The position numbers were made by a program, and so were the translations under genes. A DNA stretch of 64,000 nt. Origin: Clostridia bacterium (GTDB lineage: Bacteria; Bacillota; Clostridia; TANB77; CAG-508). Positions 16,620 to 25,479 of this stretch are shown piece after piece (the stretch's first letter is position 1; each line of letters begins with the position of its first letter). The notes beneath the pieces were generated by a model. That model was not told where the DNA came from and did no database searches. It saw only the letters and a program-made list of their open reading frames with translations. The stretch lies in NCBI GenBank assembly GCA_900770385.1, contig CAAGKK010000027.1, positions 1 to 64,000 of the forward strand. The letters run 5' to 3'.

Positions 16620-18695
16620 CTATTTTAATATTCTTATTGTATTTAATATTGTAATTAATGTTGTTCCTACATCTGCAAATACTGCTTGCCACATTGTTGC
16701 TATTCCAAGGATGCTTAAAACTAATACTAATATTTTTACTCCTATTGCAAATATTAAGTTTTGTTTTATTATTCTGTTTGTTTTTTTAGATATTCTTATT
16801 CCATCTGTTATTTTTGATAATTCATCTGTCATTATAACTACATCTGAAGCCTCAATTGCAGAACTTGATCCTATTCCTCCCATTGATATTCCTATATCTG
16901 CTCTTGCTAAAACTGGACTATCGTTTATACCATCTCCAACAAATGATATTTTTTTACTTATATTATTGTTTTTTAACTCTTCTTCTAGTTTTGTATACTT
17001 ATCTTGTGGCAACATTTCATATTCAACTTTTTTAATTCCTACTTGTTTTGCAATTTCTAAAGCAATTTCTTTAGAATCTCCTGTAAACATTTTAGTAACT
17101 ATTCCTAATTTATTTAATTTTGTAATTGATTCTTTTGCATCTGGTTTTATTTCATCTGATAATGTTATTCCCCCAACAGTTTTTCCGTCTATATTTAAGT
17201 ATAAATTAGTTCCAATATTATCTTCTTCTATCTCTTTACTTCCTGCAAAATTTTTATTTCCAATTTTAATTTCTTTACCATCTATTTGGTACTCAATTCC
17301 TTTACCAGAAATTTCTTTATATTCTTTAACTTTACTAGCATCTATTTCTTTTTCAAATTTGTTTATTATAGATTTTGCTATTGGGTGATTTGAAAAGCTT
17401 TCACCTATTGCAAATAATTCTAATACCTTTTCTTCTGTATATGCATCATCATACACTTTGATTTTGCTTACATTAAAGTTTCCAGTCGTAATTGTTCCTG
17501 TTTTATCAAATATTACTTCACCAATATCTTTAAATCCATCTAAATAGTCGCTTCCTTTTACTAATATTCCACTCTTAGAAGCTCTTCCTATTCCACTAAA
17601 ATAACTAAGTGGTACTGAGATTGCTATTGAACATGGGCAAGAAATTACTAAAAATGTTAATGCTTTATATATGCTATCTGAATATGTTACATTTTTTACT
17701 ATTAATGGCATAAATATAGCTACAAGAATTGCCAATACAAATACAACTGGTGTATAAATTTTAGCTAGTTTGCTTACTGTAGTTTCTGTTTTTGCTTTTT
17801 TATCTGTTGCATTTTCTACTAAATTTAATATTTGAGCAACTGTACTATTTTCATAAGTTTTTTCAACTTTTATTTCTATTAACCCTTCTGAAACAATTCC
17901 TCCTGATAATACTTTGTCTCCTATAGTTGAATCTATTAATCTACTTTCTCCTGTTAGTGCTGAATTGTTTATTTTTGCGTCTCCTAAAATTATTTCTCCA
18001 TCTAATGGAATTTTTTCTCCTGCTTTAATAACTATTATTTTTCCTATTTCTACTTCCTCTGGGCTAACTTGTTTTATTTCATCGCCTATTTTTAGGTTTG
18101 CATATTCCGGTTTTATATCCATTAAGCTTGAAATTGATTTTCTTGTTTTATTTACTGCTCTAGCCTCTAAAATTTTTCCTATCTCATATAATGTTATAAC
18201 CATTATACCTTCCATTGTTTTTCCAACTAAACATGCGCCAATTACAGATACGATTATTAAGGTATTTTCATCTAATATTTTTCCTTTTAATTGTTTGTAT
18301 GCTTTTATTGCTGTTCTATATAAAAGAGTTATTGCTGAAATTACTAATAAAATATAACTTAGTATTATTTGCTTTTGTAACAATACACTTAATCCATATA
18401 TTGCTAAACCTACAAATAATCTAATTATATCTTTATTGTTTCTTTGAACTTGTTCTACTTGTTTTTTATCTTTTGATATTACAACTGTATCTGGCTCTAC
18501 TGCTTTTACAATGTTTTTTATATCTTCTTCTACTCCCTTTTCTTTATCTGTTTTAAATGATAAAGTTATTGTAGAAAAATTAACAACTACATCCTTATAT
18601 TCTGGATTTGCTGCAATTTTATCTTCTATTTTTTTTGCACAATTAGCACACTCTAATCCTTGTAATAAGAACTTATAATTCTTCAATATGTTCAC
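16620..18695 (-). CDS. cadA: Heavy-metal P1B-type ATPase (Zn/Cd/Pb class)
   Basis: This 691-residue ATPase pumps divalent soft metals out of the cell. An N-terminal heavy-metal-associated domain carries C16-A-N-C19. The membrane CPC motif is at 353-355, the phosphorylated Asp397 is in DKTGT, and MFTGDS and GDGINDSPVLARADIG form the hinge and nucleotide domain. DVGTTLITILNTIR in the last helix matches the Zn/Cd/Pb subclass, not copper. It overlaps the ArsR-family regulator by 23 bases. Length is normal for a one-HMA family member. Confidence 0.93.
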   Translation of the reverse strand: MNILKNYKFLLQGLECANCAKKIEDKIAANPEYKDVVVNFSTITLSFKTDKEKGVEEDIKNIVKAVEPDTVVISKDKKQVEQVQRNNKDIIRLFVGLAIYGLSVLLQKQIILSYILLVISAITLLYRTAIKAYKQLKGKILDENTLIIVSVIGACLVGKTMEGIMVITLYEIGKILEARAVNKTRKSISSLMDIKPEYANLKIGDEIKQVSPEEVEIGKIIVIKAGEKIPLDGEIILGDAKINNSALTGESRLIDSTIGDKVLSGGIVSEGLIEIKVEKTYENSTVAQILNLVENATDKKAKTETTVSKLAKIYTPVVFVLAILVAIFMPLIVKNVTYSDSIYKALTFLVISCPCSIAISVPLSYFSGIGRASKSGILVKGSDYLDGFKDIGEVIFDKTGTITTGNFNVSKIKVYDDAYTEEKVLELFAIGESFSNHPIAKSIINKFEKEIDASKVKEYKEISGKGIEYQIDGKEIKIGNKNFAGSKEIEEDNIGTNLYLNIDGKTVGGITLSDEIKPDAKESITKLNKLGIVTKMFTGDSKEIALEIAKQVGIKKVEYEMLPQDKYTKLEEELKNNNISKKISFVGDGINDSPVLARADIGISMGGIGSSSAIEASDVVIMTDELSKITDGIRISKKTNRIIKQNLIFAIGVKILVLVLSILGIATMWQAVFADVGTTLITILNTIRILK

Positions 18696-19023
18696 GACCT
18701 TTCTTAACTATTTCCGCAATATGTTCATCATCTAAACTATAATATATTATTTTTCCATCTTTTCTAAATTTTACTAGTTTAGATTGCTTTAATATTCTAA
18801 GCTGATGTGAAATTGCTGACTGTGTTGTTCCAACAATTGCTGCAATATCACATACACACAGCTCATTTTCCATTAAAGCATATATTATTTTCATTCTTGT
18901 AGAATCAGCAAATACTTTAAATAACTCTGCAATATCATATATTAAGCCATCATCTGGCATTATATTTTTTACATTATTAACTGTATCTTCATGAATCATA
19001 TTAATTTCGCATATTTCTTCCAT
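18673..19023 (-). CDS. cadC: ArsR/SmtB-family metal-sensing repressor, CadC-like
   Basis: This 116-residue winged-helix repressor starts at ATG 19023 (AGGAG upstream). A longer frame to 19116 is rejected because it crosses the promoter and the preceding terminator. Cys56 and Cys58 in ELCVCD plus Cys5 near the N-terminus match the thiolate metal site of CadC-type sensors. The recognition helix lies in TTQSAISHQLRILKQ. It should release its operator when Cd, Pb or Zn binds, switching on the downstream ATPase. The operator overlaps the start region. Confidence 0.9.
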   Translation of the reverse strand: MEEICEINMIHEDTVNNVKNIMPDDGLIYDIAELFKVFADSTRMKIIYALMENELCVCDIAAIVGTTQSAISHQLRILKQSKLVKFRKDGKIIYYSLDDEHIAEIVKKGREHIEEL

Positions 19024-19040
19024 ATTTTTTCTCCTCTCGT

Positions 19041-19064
19041 ATGAATATCTGTTCATATGTTCAT
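19041..19064. promoter_or_regulatory. Operator for the ArsR/CadC-like repressor
   Basis: ATGAA-N6-TTCAT with a repeated GTTCAT unit gives an imperfect palindrome resembling ArsR/SmtB operators (TGAACA half-sites). It lies directly after the -10 element, where bound repressor would block transcription. Confidence 0.6.
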
Positions 19065-19091
19065 TATATGTGTTAATTATATTTTTGTCAA
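19063..19091 (-). promoter_or_regulatory. cadC-cadA promoter TTGACA-N17-TATAAT
   Basis: A perfect consensus -35 (19086-19091) and -10 (19063-19068) at 17-bp spacing, about 40 bases ahead of the repressor start codon. Confidence 0.85.
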
Positions 19092-19100
19092 TATTTTTTA

Positions 19101-19144
19101 TAAAAAAAATTCCCATATATTGATTTTAGTCAATATATGGGAAT
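19101..19144 (-). terminator. LOG gene terminator
   Basis: A 15-bp perfect stem (ATTCCCATATATTGA at 19109-19123 with 19130-19144) and a seven-T run on the minus strand. It ends the LOG transcript just before the cad promoter. Confidence 0.9.
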
Positions 19145-19152
19145 AAAAATGT

Positions 19153-19734
19153 TTATCTTATTTTTACTCTTGATAGATCTATATCTTCTGGATCATATTT
19201 TTCTATATAATCTAGCATTGAATCTATATCTTTATATACTTTATATAAACATCTGCAATCTTCTGTTATGAAATGTTTATCTACACATACTTGCATCATT
19301 TCTAACATTTTATCAAAATATCCATCTATATTATAGATACATATTGCTTTGTTGTGTCTTCCTAATTGTTTTAATGTTAATATTTCAAAGAATTCATCAA
19401 ATGTACCAATTCCACCTGGTGAAATTATAAAAGCATCTGATTTTTCTTCTAATAACCTTTTTCTTTCTCTCATTGTTTCTGTATGAATAAACTCTGTACA
19501 ATTAGGGTATGAGATTTCTGCATTTGATTCTTCAAAAAATGCTGGTGAAATTCCTAAAATATTTCCATTTTCAGCTGCTATACCTTCTGCTACAGCTCCC
19601 ATCATTCCATTACGACCTCCACCAAAGACAAGTCCTATATTTTTTTTAGCCATTTTCTTTCCTAATTTTATTCCTGCTTCTTTAAAAGAACTATCTATTT
19701 TGCTACTTGCTGCTCCATATACACATATATTCAT
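19153..19734 (-). CDS. LOG family protein (nucleoside 5'-monophosphate phosphoribohydrolase-like)
   Basis: This 193-residue Rossmann-fold protein has the LOG signature PGGIGTFDEFFE at 106-117 and GGGRNGMMG near 38-46. Family members cleave the N-glycosidic bond of nucleotide monophosphates (often annotated as lysine decarboxylase-like). The arginine of HTETMRERK is part of the active site. It is transcribed after the YqeY-Nudix-HD-SprT genes with an 85-base gap, so it may have its own promoter, and is closed by a strong terminator. Confidence 0.9.
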   Translation of the reverse strand: MNICVYGAASSKIDSSFKEAGIKLGKKMAKKNIGLVFGGGRNGMMGAVAEGIAAENGNILGISPAFFEESNAEISYPNCTEFIHTETMRERKRLLEEKSDAFIISPGGIGTFDEFFEILTLKQLGRHNKAICIYNIDGYFDKMLEMMQVCVDKHFITEDCRCLYKVYKDIDSMLDYIEKYDPEDIDLSRVKIR

Positions 19735-19819
19735 AAATTAAATCATCCTTTCTTTTTTGCTTTTGTTAAATACAACTATTGCATTATAACATTATCAATT
19801 ATATTATGCAAGTTTTATT

Positions 19820-20260
19820 TTATGCTAGTAATTCTTTTACAACTTCATTTATACTTCTTCCGTCTGCTGCTGTTCCTATCTGTTCTTTGGCTGCTTTCAT
19901 TATTTTCCCCATATCTTTTATTGTTGTTGCACCTGTTTCTTTTATTATTATTTCTACTTTTTCCTTTAATTCTTCTTTTGTTAATTGTTTTGGCAAATAT
20001 TCAGAAAGTATTTCTATCTCTTGTTTTGCTTGTTCTACTAAATCTTCTCTTCCACCCTTTTCAAAATCTGCAATAGAATCATTTCTTGTTTTTACTTCTT
20101 TTGCTATTATTTCTAATATTTTGTTGTCATCAACTTCTATTCCTTTATCTTTTTCTATTTGAAGTATTGCTGCTCTTACCATTTGTATTACATTTTTTCT
20201 TACAATATTTTTTTCTTTCATTGAATTTTTTAAATCTTCTAATAATTTTTCTTTTAACAT
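19820..20260 (-). CDS. yqeY: GatB/YqeY domain protein
   Basis: This 146-residue, largely helical protein resembles the tail domain of the GatB subunit of Asp/Glu-tRNA amidotransferase, and it stands alone as in other Bacillota. The start MLKEKLLEDLKNSMKEKN, the LPKQLTKEEL segment near 90 and the GKIMKAAKEQIGTAADGRSI ending are characteristic. Its molecular role is not established. It starts two bases after the Nudix gene stops, so it is the last gene of a four-gene operon. Confidence 0.9.
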   Translation of the reverse strand: MLKEKLLEDLKNSMKEKNIVRKNVIQMVRAAILQIEKDKGIEVDDNKILEIIAKEVKTRNDSIADFEKGGREDLVEQAKQEIEILSEYLPKQLTKEELKEKVEIIIKETGATTIKDMGKIMKAAKEQIGTAADGRSINEVVKELLA

Positions 20261-20261
20261 A

Positions 20262-20663
20262 TTATTTTTCCTCCTCTATATCTCTTTTTAATTTATTTAA
20301 AATTTCCTTTGAATTTTCATAAGTAATTGTATTCATGGCTTCTTCAAAAGTAAACCATTTAACTTCACTTACTTCTTCTAATTGAGGGTTTTTATCTTCA
20401 TCTATATTTTGTGCTAAAAAATACACAACCTCTTTCATAACATTTTCTTTTGGACTATAACTAGTAGTATATCTATACTTATTATTTATTATAATATCTA
20501 TATTTGTTTCTTCTTTTACTTCTCTTATTGCTGTTTGTTCTTCTGTTTCTCGATTTTCTATATGTCCTTTGGGAAAATCCCAATGTCCTGCATTATGATG
20601 TACTAATAATATTTTATTATTCTTATTTATTACTATTGCTCCACATGATTTTTCTTTTTCCAC
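20262..20663 (-). CDS. Nudix hydrolase, diadenosine tetraphosphatase-like
   Basis: This 133-residue protein has a complete Nudix box, with glycine at 33 and the REVKEET core at 47-53. The FPKGHIE lead-in and HHNAGHWD sequence resemble bis(5'-nucleosyl)-tetraphosphatases and RNA pyrophosphohydrolase-like members, which remove phosphates from nucleotide derivatives. It lies in an operon between the HD-domain gene (14-base gap) and yqeY (one-base gap). The exact substrate cannot be told from sequence alone. Confidence 0.88.
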   Translation of the reverse strand: MEKEKSCGAIVINKNNKILLVHHNAGHWDFPKGHIENRETEEQTAIREVKEETNIDIIINNKYRYTTSYSPKENVMKEVVYFLAQNIDEDKNPQLEEVSEVKWFTFEEAMNTITYENSKEILNKLKRDIEEEK

Positions 20664-20677
20664 CGTTTCTTCTCCTA

Positions 20678-21235
20678 TTATGTATTAAATAAATATGTAG
20701 CTTCTAAATCTGCTTCAAATAGCATTAGTGCTAACGGATATTTAGTGAATGCATTTCCAATTGTTCCATATAATTCTTTTGGTTCTGATAATCCCATGTG
20801 CCATCTTATTGCATATTTTTCTTCTACTGTTAGTTTCATATATTCTGTTATCATCATAACAGATTTTTCTCCATGTCCATATGGTATAGTATCTTCTACA
20901 GAGTAATAAGGAACTTTTTCCCATACTCCCAACTCATTTTTTGCATTTCTATAACTTACTTTATAAAAGTTAACTTTACAGATATCATGTAATAAAGCTG
21001 CTATTTTTATAGTATCATCTGGTATATTAATTTCTACTGGTGCATGTTTTAATTTTTCATTTAATATTTCATATACTTTTAAACTATGTTCTAATAAACC
21101 TCCTTCATGATCCCCATGAAATCTTGTGCTTGCTGGTGCTGTAAAAAAGTCTGTGCTTTCTTCTATGAATTTTATTAAATCTTCTATTCCTTCTCTATTA
21201 GTGCTTCTTAATAATTCTAAAAATTTTTCTTTCAT
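20678..21235 (-). CDS. HD-domain phosphohydrolase
   Basis: This 185-residue protein has His50 in GGLLEHSLKV and the His83-Asp84 pair in ALLHDICK, followed by HGEKSVMM, which together form the metal-binding HD site. The RWHMG segment near 140 is also typical. Such proteins hydrolyse nucleotide or nucleic-acid phosphate bonds. It follows the SprT-like gene by ten bases within the same operon. The substrate is not evident. Confidence 0.85.
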   Translation of the reverse strand: MKEKFLELLRSTNREGIEDLIKFIEESTDFFTAPASTRFHGDHEGGLLEHSLKVYEILNEKLKHAPVEINIPDDTIKIAALLHDICKVNFYKVSYRNAKNELGVWEKVPYYSVEDTIPYGHGEKSVMMITEYMKLTVEEKYAIRWHMGLSEPKELYGTIGNAFTKYPLALMLFEADLEATYLFNT

Positions 21236-21245
21236 CTTTTCCTCC

Positions 21246-21812
21246 TTATATTAGTTCTAATTTTCCTTTACATTTTCCACATCTATACTTTTTTATAAAG
21301 TTTTTATTTAATCTTTTTCTATAATATATTTGTCCACAGTCTTTACATTTTATTTTATATTTATATTCTTCAGCTTCATTATATTCTACATTACTTCTCT
21401 TAAAGTCCTCTTTTTTATTTCCTGTTCTTGTTATATTATAGCCTAGTTTTTCATTTATAATTTTAGCATACTTTTTAAATTCTTCACCATGATTTGTGCA
21501 TTTGGGTAGACAATGTGTTAATTCATGTATTATTGTATTTTTAATAATGTCGTCGCTTAATTCTAATACCCATGAACTTATTTCTATTGTATATTTAAAA
21601 TAATTTTCGTAACATACAATAAATTTAAATCCCTTTTTAATTATTTTTCTATATTTGCTATCTGGTATTTCTGGCTTACAACATCCATACCTTTTATGAG
21701 CTCTTTTAGATATTTTTACAACTATATCTTTACATTTAAACTCTATTTTTATATTTGCTAATTCACTTATACATTCTGAATATAATTTATTTAGTTTTTC
21801 GTTTTGTTCCAT
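21246..21812 (-). CDS. SprT-like zinc metalloprotease-type protein
   Basis: This 188-residue protein has the zinc motif HELTH at 96-100 with the third ligand His108 (CTNHGEEF), as in SprT/Spartan-type domains that cleave proteins bound to DNA in eukaryotes. A C-terminal zinc ribbon uses C156, C159, C178 and C181 (CKDCG, CGKC). It is the first gene of the SprT-HD-Nudix-YqeY operon. The bacterial family function is not well defined, so the protease role is inference. Confidence 0.82.
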   Translation of the reverse strand: MEQNEKLNKLYSECISELANIKIEFKCKDIVVKISKRAHKRYGCCKPEIPDSKYRKIIKKGFKFIVCYENYFKYTIEISSWVLELSDDIIKNTIIHELTHCLPKCTNHGEEFKKYAKIINEKLGYNITRTGNKKEDFKRSNVEYNEAEEYKYKIKCKDCGQIYYRKRLNKNFIKKYRCGKCKGKLELI

Positions 21813-21850
21813 ATTACTATAATATATCTTTATATAAATTTAGTCAAATA

Positions 21851-21880
21851 AAAATGCATAATTTAAAAATTATGCATTTT
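21851..21880 (-). terminator. Terminator of the 919-aa gene
   Basis: A 14-bp perfect stem (AAAATGCATAATTT and its complement around AA) with T-run on the minus strand, 30 bases beyond the stop at 21910. Confidence 0.85.
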
Positions 21881-21909
21881 ATATAACACTTTATTTTTTA
21901 TTTAACTTA

Positions 21910-24669
21910 CTATCTGCATTCGTCATCATCATCTTCAAAATTTGGAGCTGCTTTTTTGCTTGTTCTTCTTCCTGCTCCACCTTCATTGATTACTTCAAAA
22001 ACTATCCCTACCTTATTTCCATTTTGATCAATCATTTCTGGTTCATTATCTATTATAGATGCCATATCCAATATGTCCATTATTTCTTGTGGAGAGTATA
22101 ATTTTTCTAATTGCTCAAGTATTTTTAATCTTTTTTCGTCTCCTTTATATTCGTTAAAATTTCTTCCTGCTTTTGCTTGAGCTATTTTATATAAAAGATT
22201 TATAGCCCAACTATCTGGTTTATGAATTGCCTTATATACAACACCGTTAGTTTCTTGTGTAATTGCTGTTTTATTTTTTTTCTCACTCTGAGCTGCTTTT
22301 TTTGCTATTAAATAATCCTTATATTGCCAAACATATGTGGCATTTGATGTTGCAAATTCATATTGAGTATTTTTATCTTTATATATTCTTTCTCCTATTA
22401 CTATACTATCTTTTTGTGCTTGTCCATTTTCATCAATATTTTCTATAATAAAGAATTCATAGTCGTAAAAAGGACTTTCTGGATTATCATGAGCAAAATT
22501 TCTATCTGCTGGATATTTACATTTAAGTGCTTTTAAATATGCCCATCTAATTTCTGGATTAATTAGAGTTTCTGTCCTTTTATAACCTGCTGCATATCCT
22601 TTACTTTCTTGTTTTTTGTTTTCTGCTATTATAAGATCTTTTTTACTATCTGGAATACTTCCTATTGATAAAGAACTTTCTTCCATTTCATCATCACCAA
22701 TAACGGTTAAAACAAAGTCTCTCTTTGGCATAACTTCTAAATTTGAAGCACTTGTATTGGTCTGTTTTTCTAACTCTTCTTTTCCTATATCTAATATATC
22801 TATATATGTTTTTGCAGAAATAATACCATTATTTAGCATATCTTCTGCATATGTGTCATTAAGAAGTGCTGCTTTATATGCTTTATATATTTCTTTCTCT
22901 GATAAATAGCCTAAATTAATATATTTTAATAAATCTTCTTGTTCGTATTCTTCTATCTTGCTAGATATTTCTTTTCCTAATATGGCTTGTTTTATTTGTT
23001 TATCTTCTAAACTTTCTATATCTTCAAATGTTATTTTTCCTTCTGTATATAATTTATCTAATGTTTGAGTATCACACCATATACTAAGTGTTTGTAATGT
23101 TATTAATCCATTATTGTAAAGAAATAGAATATCATCTTCATCTTGTAATTTTTCTGCCATTTCATACATTAAATTATCTGAGCTCTCTTGTAGTTCTTTT
23201 TCTGTTTTCCCTTCTAGTTTTAATTTTTTAAATAACTCTATTCTTTTTTCTAGTGACTTAGTTTTTTCTGGATTTCGTTCTTTTTTATTTGCTGATTCTA
23301 AATACTCCTGGTTTATTATATCTAGGCTAATTTCTGAATTCATATCTATTTCTTTTGCATCTTCTTTTAAAAATTCTACACTTACCATATCATTTGCATA
23401 TAGTTTAAATAAATCTTTAGGAGAAATTTTTTTATCTAACAATAAGTCTTTTGCAATCTCTTCTGACCATACTTCTTTATTTTTTATGCCTTTTTCTATA
23501 ATTTCTTTTGTTGAAAGCTTTAATGCGGTAACTGCAAATGCAAAATTTGTTGGGCTTATTTTCATAATTTTCTCTAATTGCTCTTTTGATAATCTCAACA
23601 TTGATAATTTGGTTGCTTCATCTTCATCTACTTCTGCTAAATCTGCTCCATTTAATAGTCTTTCTTCTAAATCTTTTATTTCTTCTTTAGTAAAGTAAAC
23701 CCCATTAGCTAAATCCATTCTGCTAATAAAATCTATTGCATCTGCATAGGCATATGTATAATTTTCATTAGAAATCTTAGTATTTTTGTTAATATATTTT
23801 ATTAACTGATCGCTAATATTTTTTACAGAATCCAATACAGTATCATCTATTTCTATTATTCCTTCAGCTGCACTATTCATTAATTCTTCAAATCTATATA
23901 TTGATATTAATAATAGTTTTGGCATATCAATATATCCAAGAACTCCTTCTATTGAAGATGTTTTTTCTGGTATTAAAATTTCTTTTGCATATCTACTTTG
24001 TAATTCGTTTATTTCTTCTTCATTTTCATCACTATCTCTTAACTGTTTGATTTTTTCTAAAATATCATTTCCTTTAACATTAGAATTAAAAGCTATACTA
24101 TACTCCATAGCTTTAGCAATATCCTTGCAAGGTAATACTTCTTCAAGATCTGACATTTCTATACATTGTATTGCATAATTCATACCAGGTACTTCATCAT
24201 CTGATGCTAATTCTTTGTTTATAGCATCAAATATTTCTTTGTTCCTTTTCTCTAATGTAGGTATGCCAGCCATTGCATTTTTAGCGGATATAACTTCTAT
24301 CCACTCAATTAGTTTTTTTCCTTTATGAGCTATTGCTATATATGTGTCCATTCCTTTAGCTAATTTTTTTATTCTCTGCATACTATTCTTTATATCTCTT
24401 ATTTCTTGTTCAGACATTTTTTCATATTCATCTTTATCTTCTAATTTTTCTTTAAATGTTTGATATGATATTAAAACTAGTTTTTCTTTATCAATTTTGT
24501 CTTCATTTCTTAATAAAACATCTGTAAAATCTCTTCCTTCTTTTGTTAAGAATATAATTTCATTTCGTACATCTTGATCGTTACAAAAAACATTTAAATC
24601 TTCTGTTTTAAAACCTATATCTATTTGGTTAAGAATCGCTTGTAAACTCATATTATTAACTTTACCCAT
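21910..24669 (-). CDS. Large helical-repeat protein of unknown function
   Basis: This 919-residue, acidic and mostly helical protein has no signal peptide or membrane segment. ATG 24669 follows AGGAG by eight bases. Residues about 500-640 contain loosely repeated helical hairpins (LLFLYNNGLITLQTL, LDKLYTEGKITFEDI, LLKYINLGYLSEKEI, EDMLNNGIISAKTYI), a roughly 40-residue repeat suggesting a solenoid scaffold. The part after about 700 is more globular, with KYPADRNFAHDNPESPFYDY. The tail ends GAGRRTSKKAAPNFEDDDDECR-like, basic then acidic. I do not recognise the family. It is a single gene with its own terminator. Confidence 0.75.
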   Translation of the reverse strand: MGKVNNMSLQAILNQIDIGFKTEDLNVFCNDQDVRNEIIFLTKEGRDFTDVLLRNEDKIDKEKLVLISYQTFKEKLEDKDEYEKMSEQEIRDIKNSMQRIKKLAKGMDTYIAIAHKGKKLIEWIEVISAKNAMAGIPTLEKRNKEIFDAINKELASDDEVPGMNYAIQCIEMSDLEEVLPCKDIAKAMEYSIAFNSNVKGNDILEKIKQLRDSDENEEEINELQSRYAKEILIPEKTSSIEGVLGYIDMPKLLLISIYRFEELMNSAAEGIIEIDDTVLDSVKNISDQLIKYINKNTKISNENYTYAYADAIDFISRMDLANGVYFTKEEIKDLEERLLNGADLAEVDEDEATKLSMLRLSKEQLEKIMKISPTNFAFAVTALKLSTKEIIEKGIKNKEVWSEEIAKDLLLDKKISPKDLFKLYANDMVSVEFLKEDAKEIDMNSEISLDIINQEYLESANKKERNPEKTKSLEKRIELFKKLKLEGKTEKELQESSDNLMYEMAEKLQDEDDILFLYNNGLITLQTLSIWCDTQTLDKLYTEGKITFEDIESLEDKQIKQAILGKEISSKIEEYEQEDLLKYINLGYLSEKEIYKAYKAALLNDTYAEDMLNNGIISAKTYIDILDIGKEELEKQTNTSASNLEVMPKRDFVLTVIGDDEMEESSLSIGSIPDSKKDLIIAENKKQESKGYAAGYKRTETLINPEIRWAYLKALKCKYPADRNFAHDNPESPFYDYEFFIIENIDENGQAQKDSIVIGERIYKDKNTQYEFATSNATYVWQYKDYLIAKKAAQSEKKNKTAITQETNGVVYKAIHKPDSWAINLLYKIAQAKAGRNFNEYKGDEKRLKILEQLEKLYSPQEIMDILDMASIIDNEPEMIDQNGNKVGIVFEVINEGGAGRRTSKKAAPNFEDDDDECR

Positions 24670-24743
24670 ATTTTTTCTCCTTTGAATAAAATACTCTTTT
24701 AATTATAACATTTTTTATGTAAATTTGCAAATTTATATAGCTC

Positions 24744-24783
24744 TTCTTCGTAGCACTGGTGGACAGAGGCTTCCGCCCTTACA
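24744..24783. repeat. GGCGGAC-family palindromic repeat, copy 2
   Basis: CTTCGTAGCACTGGTGGACAG followed by AGGCTTCCGCCCT gives an imperfect palindrome. Its left flank TTCTTCG-N-AGCAC is shared with copy 3 at 38366, and its core with copies 1 and 4. Confidence 0.6.
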
Positions 24784-24802
24784 TATATATTCTTCATTTT
24801 TA

Positions 24803-24843
24803 ATTAAAACAAAGTGTACATTGAATGTACACTTTGTTTTAAT
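24803..24843 (-). terminator. Terminator of the RusA-ABC-MBL operon
   Basis: A 20-bp perfect inverted repeat around a single G (24803-24822 and 24824-24843) overlaps the stop codon of the MBL gene. The stem is rich in A/T at its base and carries GTGTACATT near the tip. Confidence 0.85.
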
Positions 24844-25466
24844 TAAATTTGTATTTCTACCTTTATATTACTTTTTACTAAATTTTTAAATTCTATTGCA
24901 TCTTCTTTTTTACCTACTATTTGTGCATAATGAATAGGGACTACTTCTAATGGTTGTATTATATTTATAAGTTCAGCTGCTTCTTTGGCATTCATTGTAT
25001 ATGTTCCTCCTATTGGGACTAATGCAATATCGCAATTAATCTTTTTGTTTTCTTCAGTTATATCGGTATCTCCTGCTATATATATTTTTTTATTTTCTAT
25101 TTCTAATATATATCCCACCCAATTATTTTCTTTTGGATGAAACTTTTTGTTAGTATTGTATGCTGGTATTGTTCTAATTTTAATATTTTCTACACTATAC
25201 TCTTTATTAGGTTCTACTATTGTTATATTTTCTTTTTTAAATCCTAAACTAATTGTTTTTTCTAATAAGTCTGGTGTTATACAAATTAATGTCTCTACTT
25301 TTTGTATCTTTTTTATATCTTCTTCCGAAAAATGGTCATAATGAGAGTGTGTTATTATAATCAAATCTGCGTCATTACTTTTTTCTTTTATCTTAAATGG
25401 ATCGGCATATATTATTTTATTTGATATTATTTTTATACTACTATGACACAATACTTTAATCTCCAT
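24843..25466 (-). CDS. Metallo-beta-lactamase-fold hydrolase, UlaG-like
   Basis: This 207-residue protein has the metal motif H40-x-H42-x-D44-H45 (THSHYDH), then GDTD near 130 and a late histidine in VVPIHYAQ. It fits the small MBL-fold family annotated as metal-dependent hydrolase or UlaG/L-ascorbate-6-phosphate lactonase-like. The compact size and short loops suit a general phosphoesterase or lactonase; the substrate is not evident. It is the last gene of an operon, 13 bases after the FtsX-type permease. Confidence 0.88.
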   Translation of the reverse strand: MEIKVLCHSSIKIISNKIIYADPFKIKEKSNDADLIIITHSHYDHFSEEDIKKIQKVETLICITPDLLEKTISLGFKKENITIVEPNKEYSVENIKIRTIPAYNTNKKFHPKENNWVGYILEIENKKIYIAGDTDITEENKKINCDIALVPIGGTYTMNAKEAAELINIIQPLEVVPIHYAQIVGKKEDAIEFKNLVKSNIKVEIQI

Positions 25467-25479
25467 ATTTTATTCTCCT

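Noticed and set aside
19024..19116. 31-residue N-terminal extension of the ArsR-like repressor
   Set aside because: It would overlap the -35, -10, operator and the LOG terminator; a good RBS lies before ATG 19023.
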